The notes below the pieces were generated by a model. That model saw only the letters and a list, made by a program, of their open reading frames with translations, was not told the origin of the DNA and did no database searches. From Pelagibius sp964472095 (GTDB taxonomy: Bacteria; Pseudomonadota; Alphaproteobacteria; Kiloniellales; Kiloniellaceae), in assembly GCA_964472095.1 (NCBI GenBank), contig CAYYIV010000002.1, positions 62,001 through 126,000 on the forward strand: a stretch of 64,000 nucleotides of DNA, given 5' to 3'. This document shows, in pieces, positions 28,369 to 40,002 of the stretch; positions within the stretch are counted from its first letter, which is position 1, and each line of letters opens with the position of its first letter. The position numbers were made by a program, and so were the translations under genes.

Positions 28369-29448
28369 GCGATGACGGACTCGGCTACGAGGTGGCGGCC
28401 AGCGACGGCGCAGCGCGGCGCGGCCGCCTGACCACGGCGCACGGCGTGGTCAACACGCCGGCCTTCATGACAGTCGGCACCGCCGGCACGGTAAAGGGCC
28501 TGACCACGGAACAGGTCGCGCAAACCGGTGCCGAAATCATCCTCGGCAACACCTATCACCTGATGCTGCGGCCCGGCGCCGAGCGGGTGGCGAAGCTCGG
28601 CGGCCTGCACCGCTTCATGAATTGGCCGGGACCCATCCTCACGGACTCCGGCGGCTTCCAGGTGATGTCGCTGGAGGATCTGCGCAAGATCACCGAGGAC
28701 GGCGTCACCTTCCGCTCCCACCTCGACGGCACGCCCCACGCGCTGACGCCCGAGCGCGCCATGGAGATCCAGCAGCAGCTCGGCGCCGACATCACCATGG
28801 TGCTCGACGAGTGCACGCCCTTCCCGGCGAGCGAGCCCGTGGCACGCGAGTCGATGGAGCGTTCCATGCGCTGGGCGGCGCGCTGCAAGGCGGCCTTCGA
28901 GAAGCGCCCGGGCTACGGCCTCTTCGGCATCGTCCAGGGCAGCGTCTATCCGGCGTTGCGTCAACGCTCGGCGGAGGCCTTGAAGGCGATCGGCTTCGAC
29001 GGCTACGCGGTCGGCGGGCTTGCCGTCGGCGAAGGCCAGCAGGCGATGTTCGAGACGCTCGAGGCGACCGTCCCCCACCTGCCCGCCGAGCGGCCGCGCT
29101 ACCTCATGGGGGTCGGCAAGCCGGCCGACATCGTCGGCGCCGTACAGCGCGGCATCGACATGTTCGACTGCGTGCTGCCGACGCGCAGCGGGCGCACAGG
29201 CCAGGCCTTCACCCGACGGGCGGTGCTGAACCTGATGAATGCCCGCCACCGCGACGATCCGAGCCCGCTCGACCCGGACTGTCCCTGCCCGAGCTGCACC
29301 GACTACAGCCGCGCCTACCTGCATCACCTTTTCAAGGCCAAGGAGATGCTTGGTCCGATCCTGCTGACCCGTCACAATCTGCACTATTATCAGCAGCTCA
29401 TGGCCGGCCTGCGCGGCGCAATCGCGGCCGGCCGGCTGGAGGATTTCG

Positions 29449-30618
<1,170 letters not shown>

Positions 30619-30650
30619 ACTAGGCTTGTCCGCCCAACGCGGCAGAGCGG

Positions 30651-31022
30651 TCAGGGGTTCGGATTCTCGTTCATGCTCAGCCGCTTGGCCTTGTCCGGCG
30701 GGAAGCAGACGTAGTTGATGCGGTGCGGCTGGGTCAGCGAGCAGCCGTTCCAGAAGAAGTCCTCGTCCTGCTTTTCCAGGCGCCCGCCCTCACAGAGGTA
30801 GACCGCCTCCGCTTCGACCTCCGCCGGCTCGTTGAAGGTCGGGCTGTAGCATACGCCGATGGCCCGCGGCTGCAGCCGCGGCAGAAGATCCTGGCCCTGC
30901 GCCTTGGCCGCCTCCCCGGCCGCCTCGGAGCCGGCGACCTGGAACGGTGCCATGGAGCAGCCGGCCAGGGCTGCCGCAGAACAGAGCGCCAGCACCAGGC
31001 CAGAGCGCGATGAGAAGGACAT
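30651..31022 (-). CDS. Small outer-membrane-type lipoprotein, unknown function
   Basis: A 123-residue protein starting MSFSSRSGLVLALCSAAALAGCS, a clear lipoprotein signal with lipobox LAGC. The mature part has four further cysteines (GVCYSPTF, YLCEGG, NGCSLTQPH, NYVCFPPD), which may form two disulfides in the periplasm. The segment AIGVCYSPTFNEPAEVEAEAVYLCEGG resembles small conserved alphaproteobacterial lipoproteins, but no function is known to me. It is convergent with queG. Confidence 0.72.
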   Translation of the reverse strand: MSFSSRSGLVLALCSAAALAGCSMAPFQVAGSEAAGEAAKAQGQDLLPRLQPRAIGVCYSPTFNEPAEVEAEAVYLCEGGRLEKQDEDFFWNGCSLTQPHRINYVCFPPDKAKRLSMNENPNP

Positions 31023-31137
31023 GGGCGACTCCCGAAGCAAAACGGTCCCCCTTTGATACGGCAGATGCGACGGCCCTGTCATCCGCCAAGCTAGCCCACC
31101 GCGGAGCCGGCCCTTGATCCTATTTCACAAAATATTT

Positions 31138-31240
31138 ATGTAAGAAAAACTATTTTTACATCTTCATCTGGACAATTATCACCTTTCACCTTACTTTTAA
31201 CGTGAAATTGGATCGGTCAGCCCAGACTTTGAGGCTGGCC
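31138..31240 (+). promoter_or_regulatory. AT-rich cysG promoter with two inverted repeats and a leader hairpin
   Basis: Between the lipoprotein gene and cysG, GC content drops sharply. Two inverted repeats share the same geometry, 6 bp - 12 bases - 6 bp: ATGTAA/TTACAT at 31138-31161 and TTTCAC/GTGAAA at 31184-31207, with centres 46 bp apart. A third element, GGTCAGCC/GGCTGGCC at 31215-31240, forms an 8-bp hairpin just before the AGGAAGG ribosome site of cysG. These look like operator sites plus a leader structure for the sulfite-reduction operon; the regulator is unknown. Confidence 0.5.
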
Positions 31241-31262
31241 CGCAGTACCAGGAAGGCCTTTC

Positions 31263-32690
31263 ATGCGGTATTTTCCGGCGTTCCACGATCTTTCGACCCG
31301 ACCCAGCCTGGTGGTGGGCGGCGGCGAAGCGGCCGCCCGCAAGCTGCGCCTGCTGCTGAAGGCGGGTGCCCGCCCGGTGGTGGTGGCGCCGACCGTCGGC
31401 GCGGAGATCGCCGGGCTGGCCGGCACGGGTGCGCTGACCTGGCACGCCCGCCCCTTCGAGGCGGCAGACATCGCCGGCTGCGGCCTGGTCATCAGTGCCA
31501 GCGGCCTGCCGGCCGTCGATGCGGCGGTTTCCGAGGCGGCCCAGGCCGCCGGGATCCCGGTGAACGTGGTCGACCGGCCGGAGCTGTCCAGCTTCATCAC
31601 CCCGGCAATCATCGACCGCGATCCCCTGGTCATCGGCATCTCCAGCGGCGCCGATGCGCCGATCCTGGCGCGCCAGATCCGCGCCCGGCTGGAATCCCTG
31701 TTGCCGGCCAACCTCGGGCGCCTGGCCCGCTTCGCCGGCGCCTTCCGCGGTGCCGTCGCGGCGCAGATCGGCGACGGCGTGCAGCGCCGCCGCTTCTGGG
31801 AGCGCTTCTTCGCCGGACCGGTCGCCGACAAAGTGCTGGCCGGCGACGAAGTCGGTGCCCGCGAGGCCATGCTCGGCCTCATCAACGGCCGGGCAGTCCA
31901 GCGCCGCGAGGAGGGCTCCGTCGCCATCGTCGGCGCCGGGCCGGGCGACCCCGACCTGATGACTTTCAAGGCCCTGCGCCGCCTGCAGGAGGCCGACGTG
32001 GTGCTCTACGACAAGCTGGTCGGCCCGGAGATTGTCGACTATGCGCGCCGCGACGCCGAGCGCATCTACGTCGGCAAGTCGAAGGCCAATCACGCCAAGT
32101 CCCAGGACGAGATCAACGCCCTGATGGCCGAGTACGCACTGGCCGGCCGCCGTGTGGTGCGTCTGAAAGGCGGCGATCCCTTCATCTTCGGGCGCGGCGG
32201 CGAGGAGATGGACTACCTGCAGGCCCGCGGTATCGCCGTCGAGGTGGTGCCGGGCGTGACGGCGGCGGCCGGCTGCGCCGCGGCGGCGGGCATTCCGCTG
32301 ACCCTGCGCGGCACCGCGCTGGCGGTCACCTTCCTGACCGGCCATGCGCGCGACGGCGAGCCCGACCTCGACTGGACGAGCCTCGCCTCCGGCAAACAGA
32401 CCCTGGCTGTCTACATGGGCGTCTCCACCGCCGGCACGGTCGCCCGCCGACTCATCGAGCACGGCCTGCCCGCCGGCACGCCGGTCGCCGTCATCGAGAA
32501 CGGCACCCGCCCGGAACAGCGCGTCGTCACCGCGCGCCTCGAGGAACTGGGCGGACGCCTGCAAGAAGCCGGCATTACCGGCCCTGCCCTCATCGTCATC
32601 GGCGAGGTCGCGCGCCGGGCCCTGGAGGCCGACCTCGCCGCCGAACTGCAAAGCGCCGCCGCGGCCCTGCCGCGCGCCGTCGCCTCTTAA
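31263..32690 (+). CDS. cysG: Siroheme synthase (multifunctional CysG)
   Basis: A 475-residue fusion that makes siroheme from uroporphyrinogen III. Residues 1 to about 150 form the precorrin-2 dehydrogenase/ferrochelatase part with a Rossmann start (VVGGGEAAARKLRLLLKAGA). The C-terminal SAM uroporphyrinogen methyltransferase shows VGAGPGDPDLMTFKALRRLQEADVVLYD and VVRLKGGDPFIFGRGGEE. Siroheme is the cofactor of the sulfite reductase encoded two genes downstream. Confidence 0.96.
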   Translation: MRYFPAFHDLSTRPSLVVGGGEAAARKLRLLLKAGARPVVVAPTVGAEIAGLAGTGALTWHARPFEAADIAGCGLVISASGLPAVDAAVSEAAQAAGIPVNVVDRPELSSFITPAIIDRDPLVIGISSGADAPILARQIRARLESLLPANLGRLARFAGAFRGAVAAQIGDGVQRRRFWERFFAGPVADKVLAGDEVGAREAMLGLINGRAVQRREEGSVAIVGAGPGDPDLMTFKALRRLQEADVVLYDKLVGPEIVDYARRDAERIYVGKSKANHAKSQDEINALMAEYALAGRRVVRLKGGDPFIFGRGGEEMDYLQARGIAVEVVPGVTAAAGCAAAAGIPLTLRGTALAVTFLTGHARDGEPDLDWTSLASGKQTLAVYMGVSTAGTVARRLIEHGLPAGTPVAVIENGTRPEQRVVTARLEELGGRLQEAGITGPALIVIGEVARRALEADLAAELQSAAAALPRAVAS

Positions 32691-32704
32691 TGGAGAAGGC
32701 AGGC

Positions 32705-33034
32705 ATGAGCCTGAAAGTCGTCACCGCCAACCGCCTGCGCCAAGGCGACGTCGTCTACCTGACCGATACCGGCAAGTGGTCGGCCTACCTGAACGAGAGC
32801 CGCACCGGCAGCGACAAGGCGGCCGTCGAGGAAATGCTGGCGCAGGCCGCGGCCGACGTCGCCGCGCGTCGTATCGTGGCCCCCTATGCCTTCGAGGTGG
32901 CCGAGGTCGACGGCATCCTGCAGCCGCTCAGCGCCCGCGAGATCATCCGCGCCGCCGGCCCCACGGTGCGCGCCGACTACCGCAGCACCGCTTCGCAAGT
33001 GAGCGGCCCGAAGCCCTCTTCCCGGGCCGCCTGA
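32705..33034 (+). CDS. DUF2849 protein of the sulfite reductase operon
   Basis: A 109-residue protein (MSLKVVTANRLRQGDVVYLTDTGKWSAYL) that matches the DUF2849 family, found almost only between cysG and cysI in alphaproteobacteria. Its function is unknown. ATG 32705 is chosen because GGAGAAGG lies just upstream; an ATG at 32690 overlapping the cysG stop is possible. The sequence suggests a small beta-rich module followed by a helix; the C-terminus is likely disordered. Confidence 0.85.
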   Translation: MSLKVVTANRLRQGDVVYLTDTGKWSAYLNESRTGSDKAAVEEMLAQAAADVAARRIVAPYAFEVAEVDGILQPLSAREIIRAAGPTVRADYRSTASQVSGPKPSSRAA

Positions 33035-33049
33035 AAGGATTCTTGAGCG

Positions 33050-34691
<1,642 letters not shown>

Positions 34692-34705
<14 letters not shown>

Positions 34706-35198
34706 GAACGGCAAGCTCGTCGAGGATCTCTGGACGCCGCTGCCAGAGCACGGCGAGCCGGCGTCCGACGGCAGGGTCGTCGTGACCCTGGAGCAGTGGC
34801 AGGCCGGACGCGAGCGCCTGCGCGGCCACAACGGCCGCCTCGGCCTGCGCCTGAAGAGCGACCAGTCACCGGCGCAGATCGTCGACGACCTGCACTACTT
34901 CGATCTCGTGGCGCTGGAGTTTCCGCGCTTCGGCGACGGCCGCGCCTATTCCTACGCGCGCCTGCTGCGCGAGCGCTACGGCTTCACCGGCGAGCTGCGC
35001 GCCGTCGGCAACGTGCTGCGTGACCAGCTGCTGTTCATGCTGCGCTGCGGTTTCGATGCCTTCGAGGTCGCCAATGAGAATGCGGCCGAGGCTTGGCGTG
35101 AAGCAATCGCCGAGATCAGCCTTTGGTATCAGCCGACCGGCAGCAGCGGGCCCTCCGCCGGCGTGCTGCGCCGTACGGCGGCGCCGCGTGCCCGGTAG
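34692..35198 (+). CDS. DUF934 protein, sulfite reductase-associated
   Basis: A 168-residue protein of the DUF934 family, regularly found next to cysI and cysH in proteobacteria and proposed to assist electron delivery or assembly. The hallmark segments are LRLKSDQSPAQIVDDLHYFDLVALEFPRFGDGRAYSYARLLRERYGF and VGNVLRDQLLFMLRCGFDAFEV. Its ATG overlaps the end of cysI by 14 bases, showing coupling. Confidence 0.88.
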
Positions 35199-35227
35199 CG
35201 GCCCGCAGAAAGGAAGCACGCAGGCCC

Positions 35228-36022
35228 ATGCAGCAGGCCCTGTCACAGCTCGCCCCAGAACCCCTGGTCGTACGCCCGGCGGCCAACCAGGATGGTGCCC
35301 TGCGCCTGGCCCAGCGGGCGCGCCTGCTGGAGTTGCGCTACGGCGGGCTCGACGGCACCGCGCTGCTCGACGTTGCGATCAACGATATCTTTTCCGGCCG
35401 CATTGCCGTGGTGTCGTCTTTCGGCACCGAGTCCGCCGTACTGCTCGATCTCGTCGCGCAGGTCAACCGCCACACGCCGGTGGTCTTCCTGGAAACCGGC
35501 AAGCACTTTCCCGAGACGCTGGCCTACCGCGATGAATTGATCGCCAAGCTCGGCCTCACCGACGTGCGCAGCGTCGGCCCGGCGCAGGACGACCTCGCCT
35601 GGGCCGACCGGGACGGCACGCTGTGGCGCCGAGGCCCGGACCTCTGCTGTCACCTGCGCAAGGTGCTGCCGCTGGAGCGCGCGCTCTCCGGCTTCAGCGC
35701 CTGGATCAATGGGCGCAAGCGGTTCCAAGGCGGCCAGCGCCGGCACATCGGCCACTTCGAAGCGGCGGAGTCGCGGATCAAGGTGAACCCGCTGGCTAGT
35801 TGGGACACCGCCGACCTGGCCCGCGCCTTCGTGGAGCGCGGCCTGCCGCGCCATCCCCTCGGTGCCCAGGGCTATCCTTCGATCGGCTGCGCCCCCTGCA
35901 CCTTCAAGGGCGACGGTACGGCCGGATCCCGCGACGGCCGCTGGGCCGGCAGCGACAAGACCGAATGCGGCATCCACCAGCTTGCCGCGAGCCCTCTCGG
36001 GAGCGCCAAGGGCCTGCGCTGA
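35228..36022 (+). CDS. cysH: Adenylyl-sulfate (APS) reductase, 4Fe-4S type
   Basis: A 264-residue enzyme that reduces adenylyl sulfate to sulfite with thioredoxin. The iron-sulfur ligands Cys140-Cys141 (LCCHLRK) and Cys221, Cys224 (CAPC) mark it as the APS type rather than the cluster-free PAPS reductase. The catalytic Cys247 lies in TECGIHQ. The nucleotide loop VSSFGTESAVLLDL is present. It ends the cysG-DUF2849-cysI-DUF934-cysH operon and supplies sulfite to CysI. Confidence 0.94.
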   Translation: MQQALSQLAPEPLVVRPAANQDGALRLAQRARLLELRYGGLDGTALLDVAINDIFSGRIAVVSSFGTESAVLLDLVAQVNRHTPVVFLETGKHFPETLAYRDELIAKLGLTDVRSVGPAQDDLAWADRDGTLWRRGPDLCCHLRKVLPLERALSGFSAWINGRKRFQGGQRRHIGHFEAAESRIKVNPLASWDTADLARAFVERGLPRHPLGAQGYPSIGCAPCTFKGDGTAGSRDGRWAGSDKTECGIHQLAASPLGSAKGLR

Positions 36023-36323
36023 AGTCAAACGCCCAGGCTCTCGCGCAGCCGAGCGCTCGTAGCAGCACCTGGCGCAAGCCGCCGACATCCCTCCAGCGAT
36101 ACAATTGAAACCCGACAGCTGACGCGGCGACATCGTCGCGACATGCAGGATGCCTATCTCTGCGTCCAGGCGCCCCCCACTGCGCCGATCTCCGGCCAAC
36201 CAAGGTGCCAAGGCTCGTCATCTGGGGCTGCCCCAACGCGCCTCGCCGCGCGCCGACCAGGATGTCCTCCTGGCCACCGGGGCCCAGTCATTCAGCGCCA
36301 GGTCAGCAACAAGGAATAGAGAT
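36023..36323. other. Intergenic region without recognised gene
   Basis: Three hundred bases between cysH and the TPR-protein gene. I see no coding frame of good quality, no T-tailed hairpin and no clear operator. A short symmetric GCGAC-ATC-GTCGC occurs near 36128-36140. The AAGGA ribosome site of the next gene lies at its right end. Confidence 0.4.
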
Positions 36324-38042
36324 ATGACCCGAGACATCATCCGCCGCGGCCTTGCCGCCGCCCTTCTCGTCAACGTCGCCGCCATGTCGGCGGCGCTCGC
36401 ACACGACCCTTCGATGCCCGAGCGTGGGCGCGAAGTCTTCCAGCAGGGACTCGATCCCAGCGCCGGCAGCGCCGCGACGGGAAGTCCCCCGCTCTATGCC
36501 GGTCTCGGCGGCGTGACGATGCCCGTCACCACGGTCAATGCGAAGGCGCAGGCCTACTTCGACCAGGGTCTCGGGTGGACCTGGGCCTTCAACCATGCCG
36601 AGGCGCGGCGCGCCTTCCAGGAAGGCCAGAGACTCGATCCGAACTGCGCCATGTGCTTCTGGGGCGAGGCCTTCGTGCTCGGCCCCAACATCAACGACGG
36701 CATGCACGGCGAAGCTGTCGCACTCGCCGATGCATCCATTCGGCGGGCAAGCGCCTTGAAAGACCGGGTGAGTGCCAAGGAACGAGCGCTGATCGAGGCG
36801 CTGGCCCGGCGCTACGATGCTGACCCAGCCGCCGACCGTGTGGCGCTTGACACGGCTTGGGCCGAGGCCATGCGGGAGGTGGCGCAAGCCTATCCGCGCG
36901 ACGCCAACGTTCTCGTTCTCTTTGCCGACTCGCTCATGAACCTGCAGCCCTGGGACTACTGGGAGGCTGACGGAACCACTCCGAAGGGCTACGGCGGCGA
37001 GATCGCGGCGACCCTGAAGCGTGCGCTCGAGCTTGAGCCGGATCACCCGGCGGCCGCTCATCTCTTCATCCACGCGGTCGAGGCATCCGCCCATCCGGAG
37101 GATGCCGAGGCCGTCGCCGACCGGCTGCGCGGCGCGGCACCGGCCGCCGGGCACCTGGTCCACATGCCGGCGCACATCTACATGCGCGTCGGGCGCTTCA
37201 AGGATTCCATGGAGGTAAACCGCGACGCCATCGCCGCCGACGAGGCTTTCCTGCAACAGGCCGGCACGGCAGCAAGCCCGCTCTACCGTTTCGGCTACTA
37301 TCCGCACAACGTGCACTTCCTGATGGTCTCCGCGCAGATGGCGGGCGTTTCGGAGGATGTCATCGCTGCAGCCGAGAAGCTTGCCGAGGTGACCTCGGAC
37401 GAGGTTTCGCAGGAACTGGCCTGGGTGCAGGCAATCAAGTCCGCTCCTTATAGCGCGCATGCCCAGTTCAGCGAGCCGAAGACCATCCTGGCGCTCCGTG
37501 ACCCGGGTGATCGCTTCCCCTTCGTCAAGGGTTACTGGCACTACGCGCGCGGTGTGGCGCTGGCCCGCAGCGGCGAAGTGGAATCGGCGTGGAACGAAGT
37601 GGCGGCGATCGAGGGCCTCATCACCGAGTCCGACATGAGCGGCCTCGAAGCGCAGTACCTGCCGGCGAGAGCGGTCCTCGGTATCGCCAAGCACATCGTG
37701 GAGGCGCGCATCGCACAGGCCCGCGGCGACTTTGCTTCCGCCGAAGACCATCTGCACGCGGCCATCGCCCTGCAGGATGGCATGGCCTACATGGAACCTC
37801 CCTTCTGGTACTACCCGGTCCGCCAAACGCTTGGTGCCGTGCTCCTGCAGCAGGGGCGCTCCGAAGCGGCCATCGCCGCTTTCGAGAAGGCGCTTGAGGA
37901 AACGCCGCGCAGCGGCTGGGCCCTGTGGGGATTGCTTCAGGCTCAGCGGGCTGCCGGCGACGGGCGTTCGGGTGAAACCGAAGCGGCTTTCGCCAAGGCC
38001 TGGCTCGGCGACAGGGCGTTGCTCGCCCTGGATCGGCTTTAG
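36324..38042 (+). CDS. Exported tetratricopeptide-repeat protein
   Basis: A 572-residue protein with a signal peptide (residues 1-26, ending SAALAHD). It is made of helical TPR-like repeats: an early AQAYFDQGLGWTWAFNHAEARRAFQEGQRLDPNCAMCFWGEAF block, an acidic central repeat region, a HMPAHIYMRVGRFKDSMEVNRDAI block, and a final RQTLGAVLLQQGRSEAAIAAFEKALEETPRSGWALWGL repeat. The CxxC in NCAMCFWG resembles a heme or metal site but lacks the following His. Family members are usually secreted proteins of unknown role. ATG 36324 follows AAGGAATAGA. Confidence 0.8.
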   Translation: MTRDIIRRGLAAALLVNVAAMSAALAHDPSMPERGREVFQQGLDPSAGSAATGSPPLYAGLGGVTMPVTTVNAKAQAYFDQGLGWTWAFNHAEARRAFQEGQRLDPNCAMCFWGEAFVLGPNINDGMHGEAVALADASIRRASALKDRVSAKERALIEALARRYDADPAADRVALDTAWAEAMREVAQAYPRDANVLVLFADSLMNLQPWDYWEADGTTPKGYGGEIAATLKRALELEPDHPAAAHLFIHAVEASAHPEDAEAVADRLRGAAPAAGHLVHMPAHIYMRVGRFKDSMEVNRDAIAADEAFLQQAGTAASPLYRFGYYPHNVHFLMVSAQMAGVSEDVIAAAEKLAEVTSDEVSQELAWVQAIKSAPYSAHAQFSEPKTILALRDPGDRFPFVKGYWHYARGVALARSGEVESAWNEVAAIEGLITESDMSGLEAQYLPARAVLGIAKHIVEARIAQARGDFASAEDHLHAAIALQDGMAYMEPPFWYYPVRQTLGAVLLQQGRSEAAIAAFEKALEETPRSGWALWGLLQAQRAAGDGRSGETEAAFAKAWLGDRALLALDRL

Positions 38043-38062
38043 GCCGCGGTAGCGATCCATCG

Positions 38063-38090
38063 ACGGCCGCCGGAAGTGACCGGCGGCCGT
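38063..38090 (+). terminator. Strong GC hairpin after the TPR gene
   Basis: A perfect 11-bp stem (ACGGCCGCCGG and complement) with a 6-base loop lies 20 bases after the stop. No clear T-run follows, so efficiency as an intrinsic terminator is uncertain, but it is the best 3' end signal for the gene. Confidence 0.55.
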
Positions 38091-38719
38091 CCGTTAACCA
38101 TACCTGTTAACAATCGATGGCGACTCGGCGCCGTCCCGACCGTCCACCCCAAATTTGCCCCCGAAGGATCGCCGGCCTGCTCCGGCCGGACCGCTCCTTC
38201 CGCCTCCCGGCGCGTCCACCAAGCGGGAGTATTGGCATCCGCCGACTCGCGGCCTGGGCAAGATTCAACCGGTGTGACTCTAGTAGAAGGTTGGTGAATC
38301 GCCTTGCTGCAACTGCGTGATCAGTTGTAATGAAGACGAAGATTATTGGTCCGCTGTCGGCTATTTACAAGGAAAAATAAGTAAATATGGTCGGCTTCCG
38401 CAGCTAAAACCAAGTATAGACTTAGCATAGGCAACATTATTACCCATTATTACGAACCTTATTTTCGAATATATATAAGGTTAATAGTTAATTTACCGCG
38501 AATTTGGGGTGAATTAGTCACAAATATAATACGATTCTTCTTGATGTGCCTGTTTAAGATTGTGTAAACCTTTCCCTGCGGACGAAGCGCTCACTGGAAA
38601 ACCAGGGCCTGTTTGGGGTTCCTTAGAACCCGATCCGGCACCGAACCGACACAGAAGTGTCGGCCCCAGTTCAGAACCAGGCGCGGTCCGCGGAATGTTC
38701 ACAGGGAATTGGACGTTAC
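38091..38719. other. Long AT-rich noncoding region with palindromes
   Basis: About 630 bases without a credible gene. The first 200 bases have normal GC and a CCGGCC-6-GGCCGG hairpin near 38170-38200. From about 38300 to 38580, GC drops to roughly one third. This part holds CAACTG-6-CAGTTG at 38310-38327, and AACCTTAT-12-ATAAGGTT at 38455-38482. A longer bulged pairing joins 38262-38270 to 38289-38300. It could be the regulatory region of the downstream wall hydrolase or encode a small RNA; nothing here proves either. Confidence 0.5.
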
Positions 38720-39496
38720 ATGAGTCGGATTGCACACATGCTGGCCGCTTGGCGGCCGCACCGGGACCGTTGGCTCGCCATCGCGAGCCGACGGTTTGCG
38801 GGAGGGCATCACGGCCTCAGCGCCAAGGCACTCTGCTCCGCGATCACCACCCCTCTCGCCTGCATCGCCGCCGGCGCCGCGCTGGCGGGTGTGGCGTCGA
38901 GCGACCGGGTCGACGCCGCCTGGACCCGGGTCACCGCGCAGAGCTTCATTCCGGTCGACGTCAAGGATATCGACCCCGATCATTTCTATGTGCGCCAGGT
39001 CGGCCTGACGCAACTCGACCTCGAGGAGCAGCTGGCCAGCAGCTTTACGCCGAACCCGGGCAAGCTGCGCGAGGAACTGACCTGCCTCGCCCAGAACATC
39101 TACTTCGAGGCGCGCAGCGAGCCGATCGACGGCAAGCTCGCCGTGGCTCACGTGGTGATGAACCGCGTCGCCTCGCAGTACTTCCCGGACACGGTCTGTG
39201 GCGTGGTGCGGGACGGCACCGACGAGGTGCTGCACAGGTGTCAGTTCTCCTGGTACTGCGACGGCAAGCCCGACGTGGTGGACGACGATGCCGCTTGGCA
39301 GGAAGCCACGGTCCTCGCCAGCAAGGTCTACTGGGGCCGCGCCGACGATCCCTCGGGTGGTGCCCTTTGGTACCACGCCGACTATGTGAAGCCGGTCTGG
39401 CGTAAGGCCTTCGCCGAGGGCCCGACGATCGGCCGTCACATCTTCTACTCCCGCAAGCCGCCGGTCACGGCGACGCAGGTCGCTCAGGGCGGCTGA
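38720..39496 (+). CDS. Cell wall hydrolase, SleB (hydrolase_2) family
   Basis: A 258-residue protein with a basic N-terminus and a membrane anchor or signal region around SAITTPLACIAAGAALAGVA. The C-terminal SleB-type domain starts at LTCLAQNIYFEARSEPIDGKLAVAHVVMNRV with the catalytic glutamate in YFEAR, and includes the FSWYCDGKPD and WYHADYVKPVW segments. Such enzymes act as lytic transglycosylases on peptidoglycan. ATG 38720 is preferred over an upstream GTG at 38657, though neither ribosome site is strong. Confidence 0.88.
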   Translation: MSRIAHMLAAWRPHRDRWLAIASRRFAGGHHGLSAKALCSAITTPLACIAAGAALAGVASSDRVDAAWTRVTAQSFIPVDVKDIDPDHFYVRQVGLTQLDLEEQLASSFTPNPGKLREELTCLAQNIYFEARSEPIDGKLAVAHVVMNRVASQYFPDTVCGVVRDGTDEVLHRCQFSWYCDGKPDVVDDDAAWQEATVLASKVYWGRADDPSGGALWYHADYVKPVWRKAFAEGPTIGRHIFYSRKPPVTATQVAQGG

Positions 39497-39535
39497 CCGG
39501 AAACCTCGATCCCGGCCTCCGCTGCGGGAGAGATC

Positions 39536-39572
39536 GAAGGGAGCGTCCTCTGCGGCGCTCCTTCTTCGTTTT
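39536..39572 (+). terminator. Intrinsic terminator between wall hydrolase and PilZ genes
   Basis: A GGAGCG/CGCTCC stem at 39540-39561, extended by an imperfect GAAG/CTTC pairing, is followed by TTCTTCGTTTT. It lies between two convergent genes and ends the plus-strand transcript. Confidence 0.7.
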
Positions 39573-39577
39573 AAGGC

Positions 39578-39931
39578 TCAGCGGCGCCGGTTGCATCGGC
39601 CGGTGAGCAGCGACTCGATGGCGTTATAGGCCTGGTCGGTGATGTCGAGGAAGATCCCGCCGACGACGCCGTTCTCTCCCATCGGCCGGGTGATCTCCAC
39701 CGCAAGCGACAACGTCGCACCGGCCTGCGGACGAATTTCCAGTCGCAGCCGCTGGCCGACCCGGAAGTCGTACGGCCGGCGGTCTGTGGCATCGATGGCA
39801 GCGCCGAAGCCCGCCGCACTGAGATCCGAAAGCTGGACCTGCTGGTCGCCCAGCAAGACTTCGAGCTCCATGGGCCGCCGGCGATCGCGCCGACGCTCCT
39901 TGCGCGTCACTGTGATGTTGCTGCGGTTCAT
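39578..39931 (-). CDS. PilZ-domain protein (c-di-GMP binding candidate)
   Basis: A 117-residue single-domain PilZ protein. The arginine motif (RRDRRRPMELEV) at the N-terminus and the DLSAAGFG motif, matching (D/N)xSxxG, are both present, so c-di-GMP binding is likely. The acidic and hydrophobic strands that follow fit the PilZ barrel. No partner domain is attached, so it probably acts as an adaptor; targets are unknown. Confidence 0.85.
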   Translation of the reverse strand: MNRSNITVTRKERRRDRRRPMELEVLLGDQQVQLSDLSAAGFGAAIDATDRRPYDFRVGQRLRLEIRPQAGATLSLAVEITRPMGENGVVGGIFLDITDQAYNAIESLLTGRCNRRR

Positions 39932-40002
39932 CTCTCCGCCTGCCTCTTGTCGTGGCTCTTTGCGGCGACGCCCAGGATAGAAGTGAGGGTCTGTAGAAAA
40001 CG

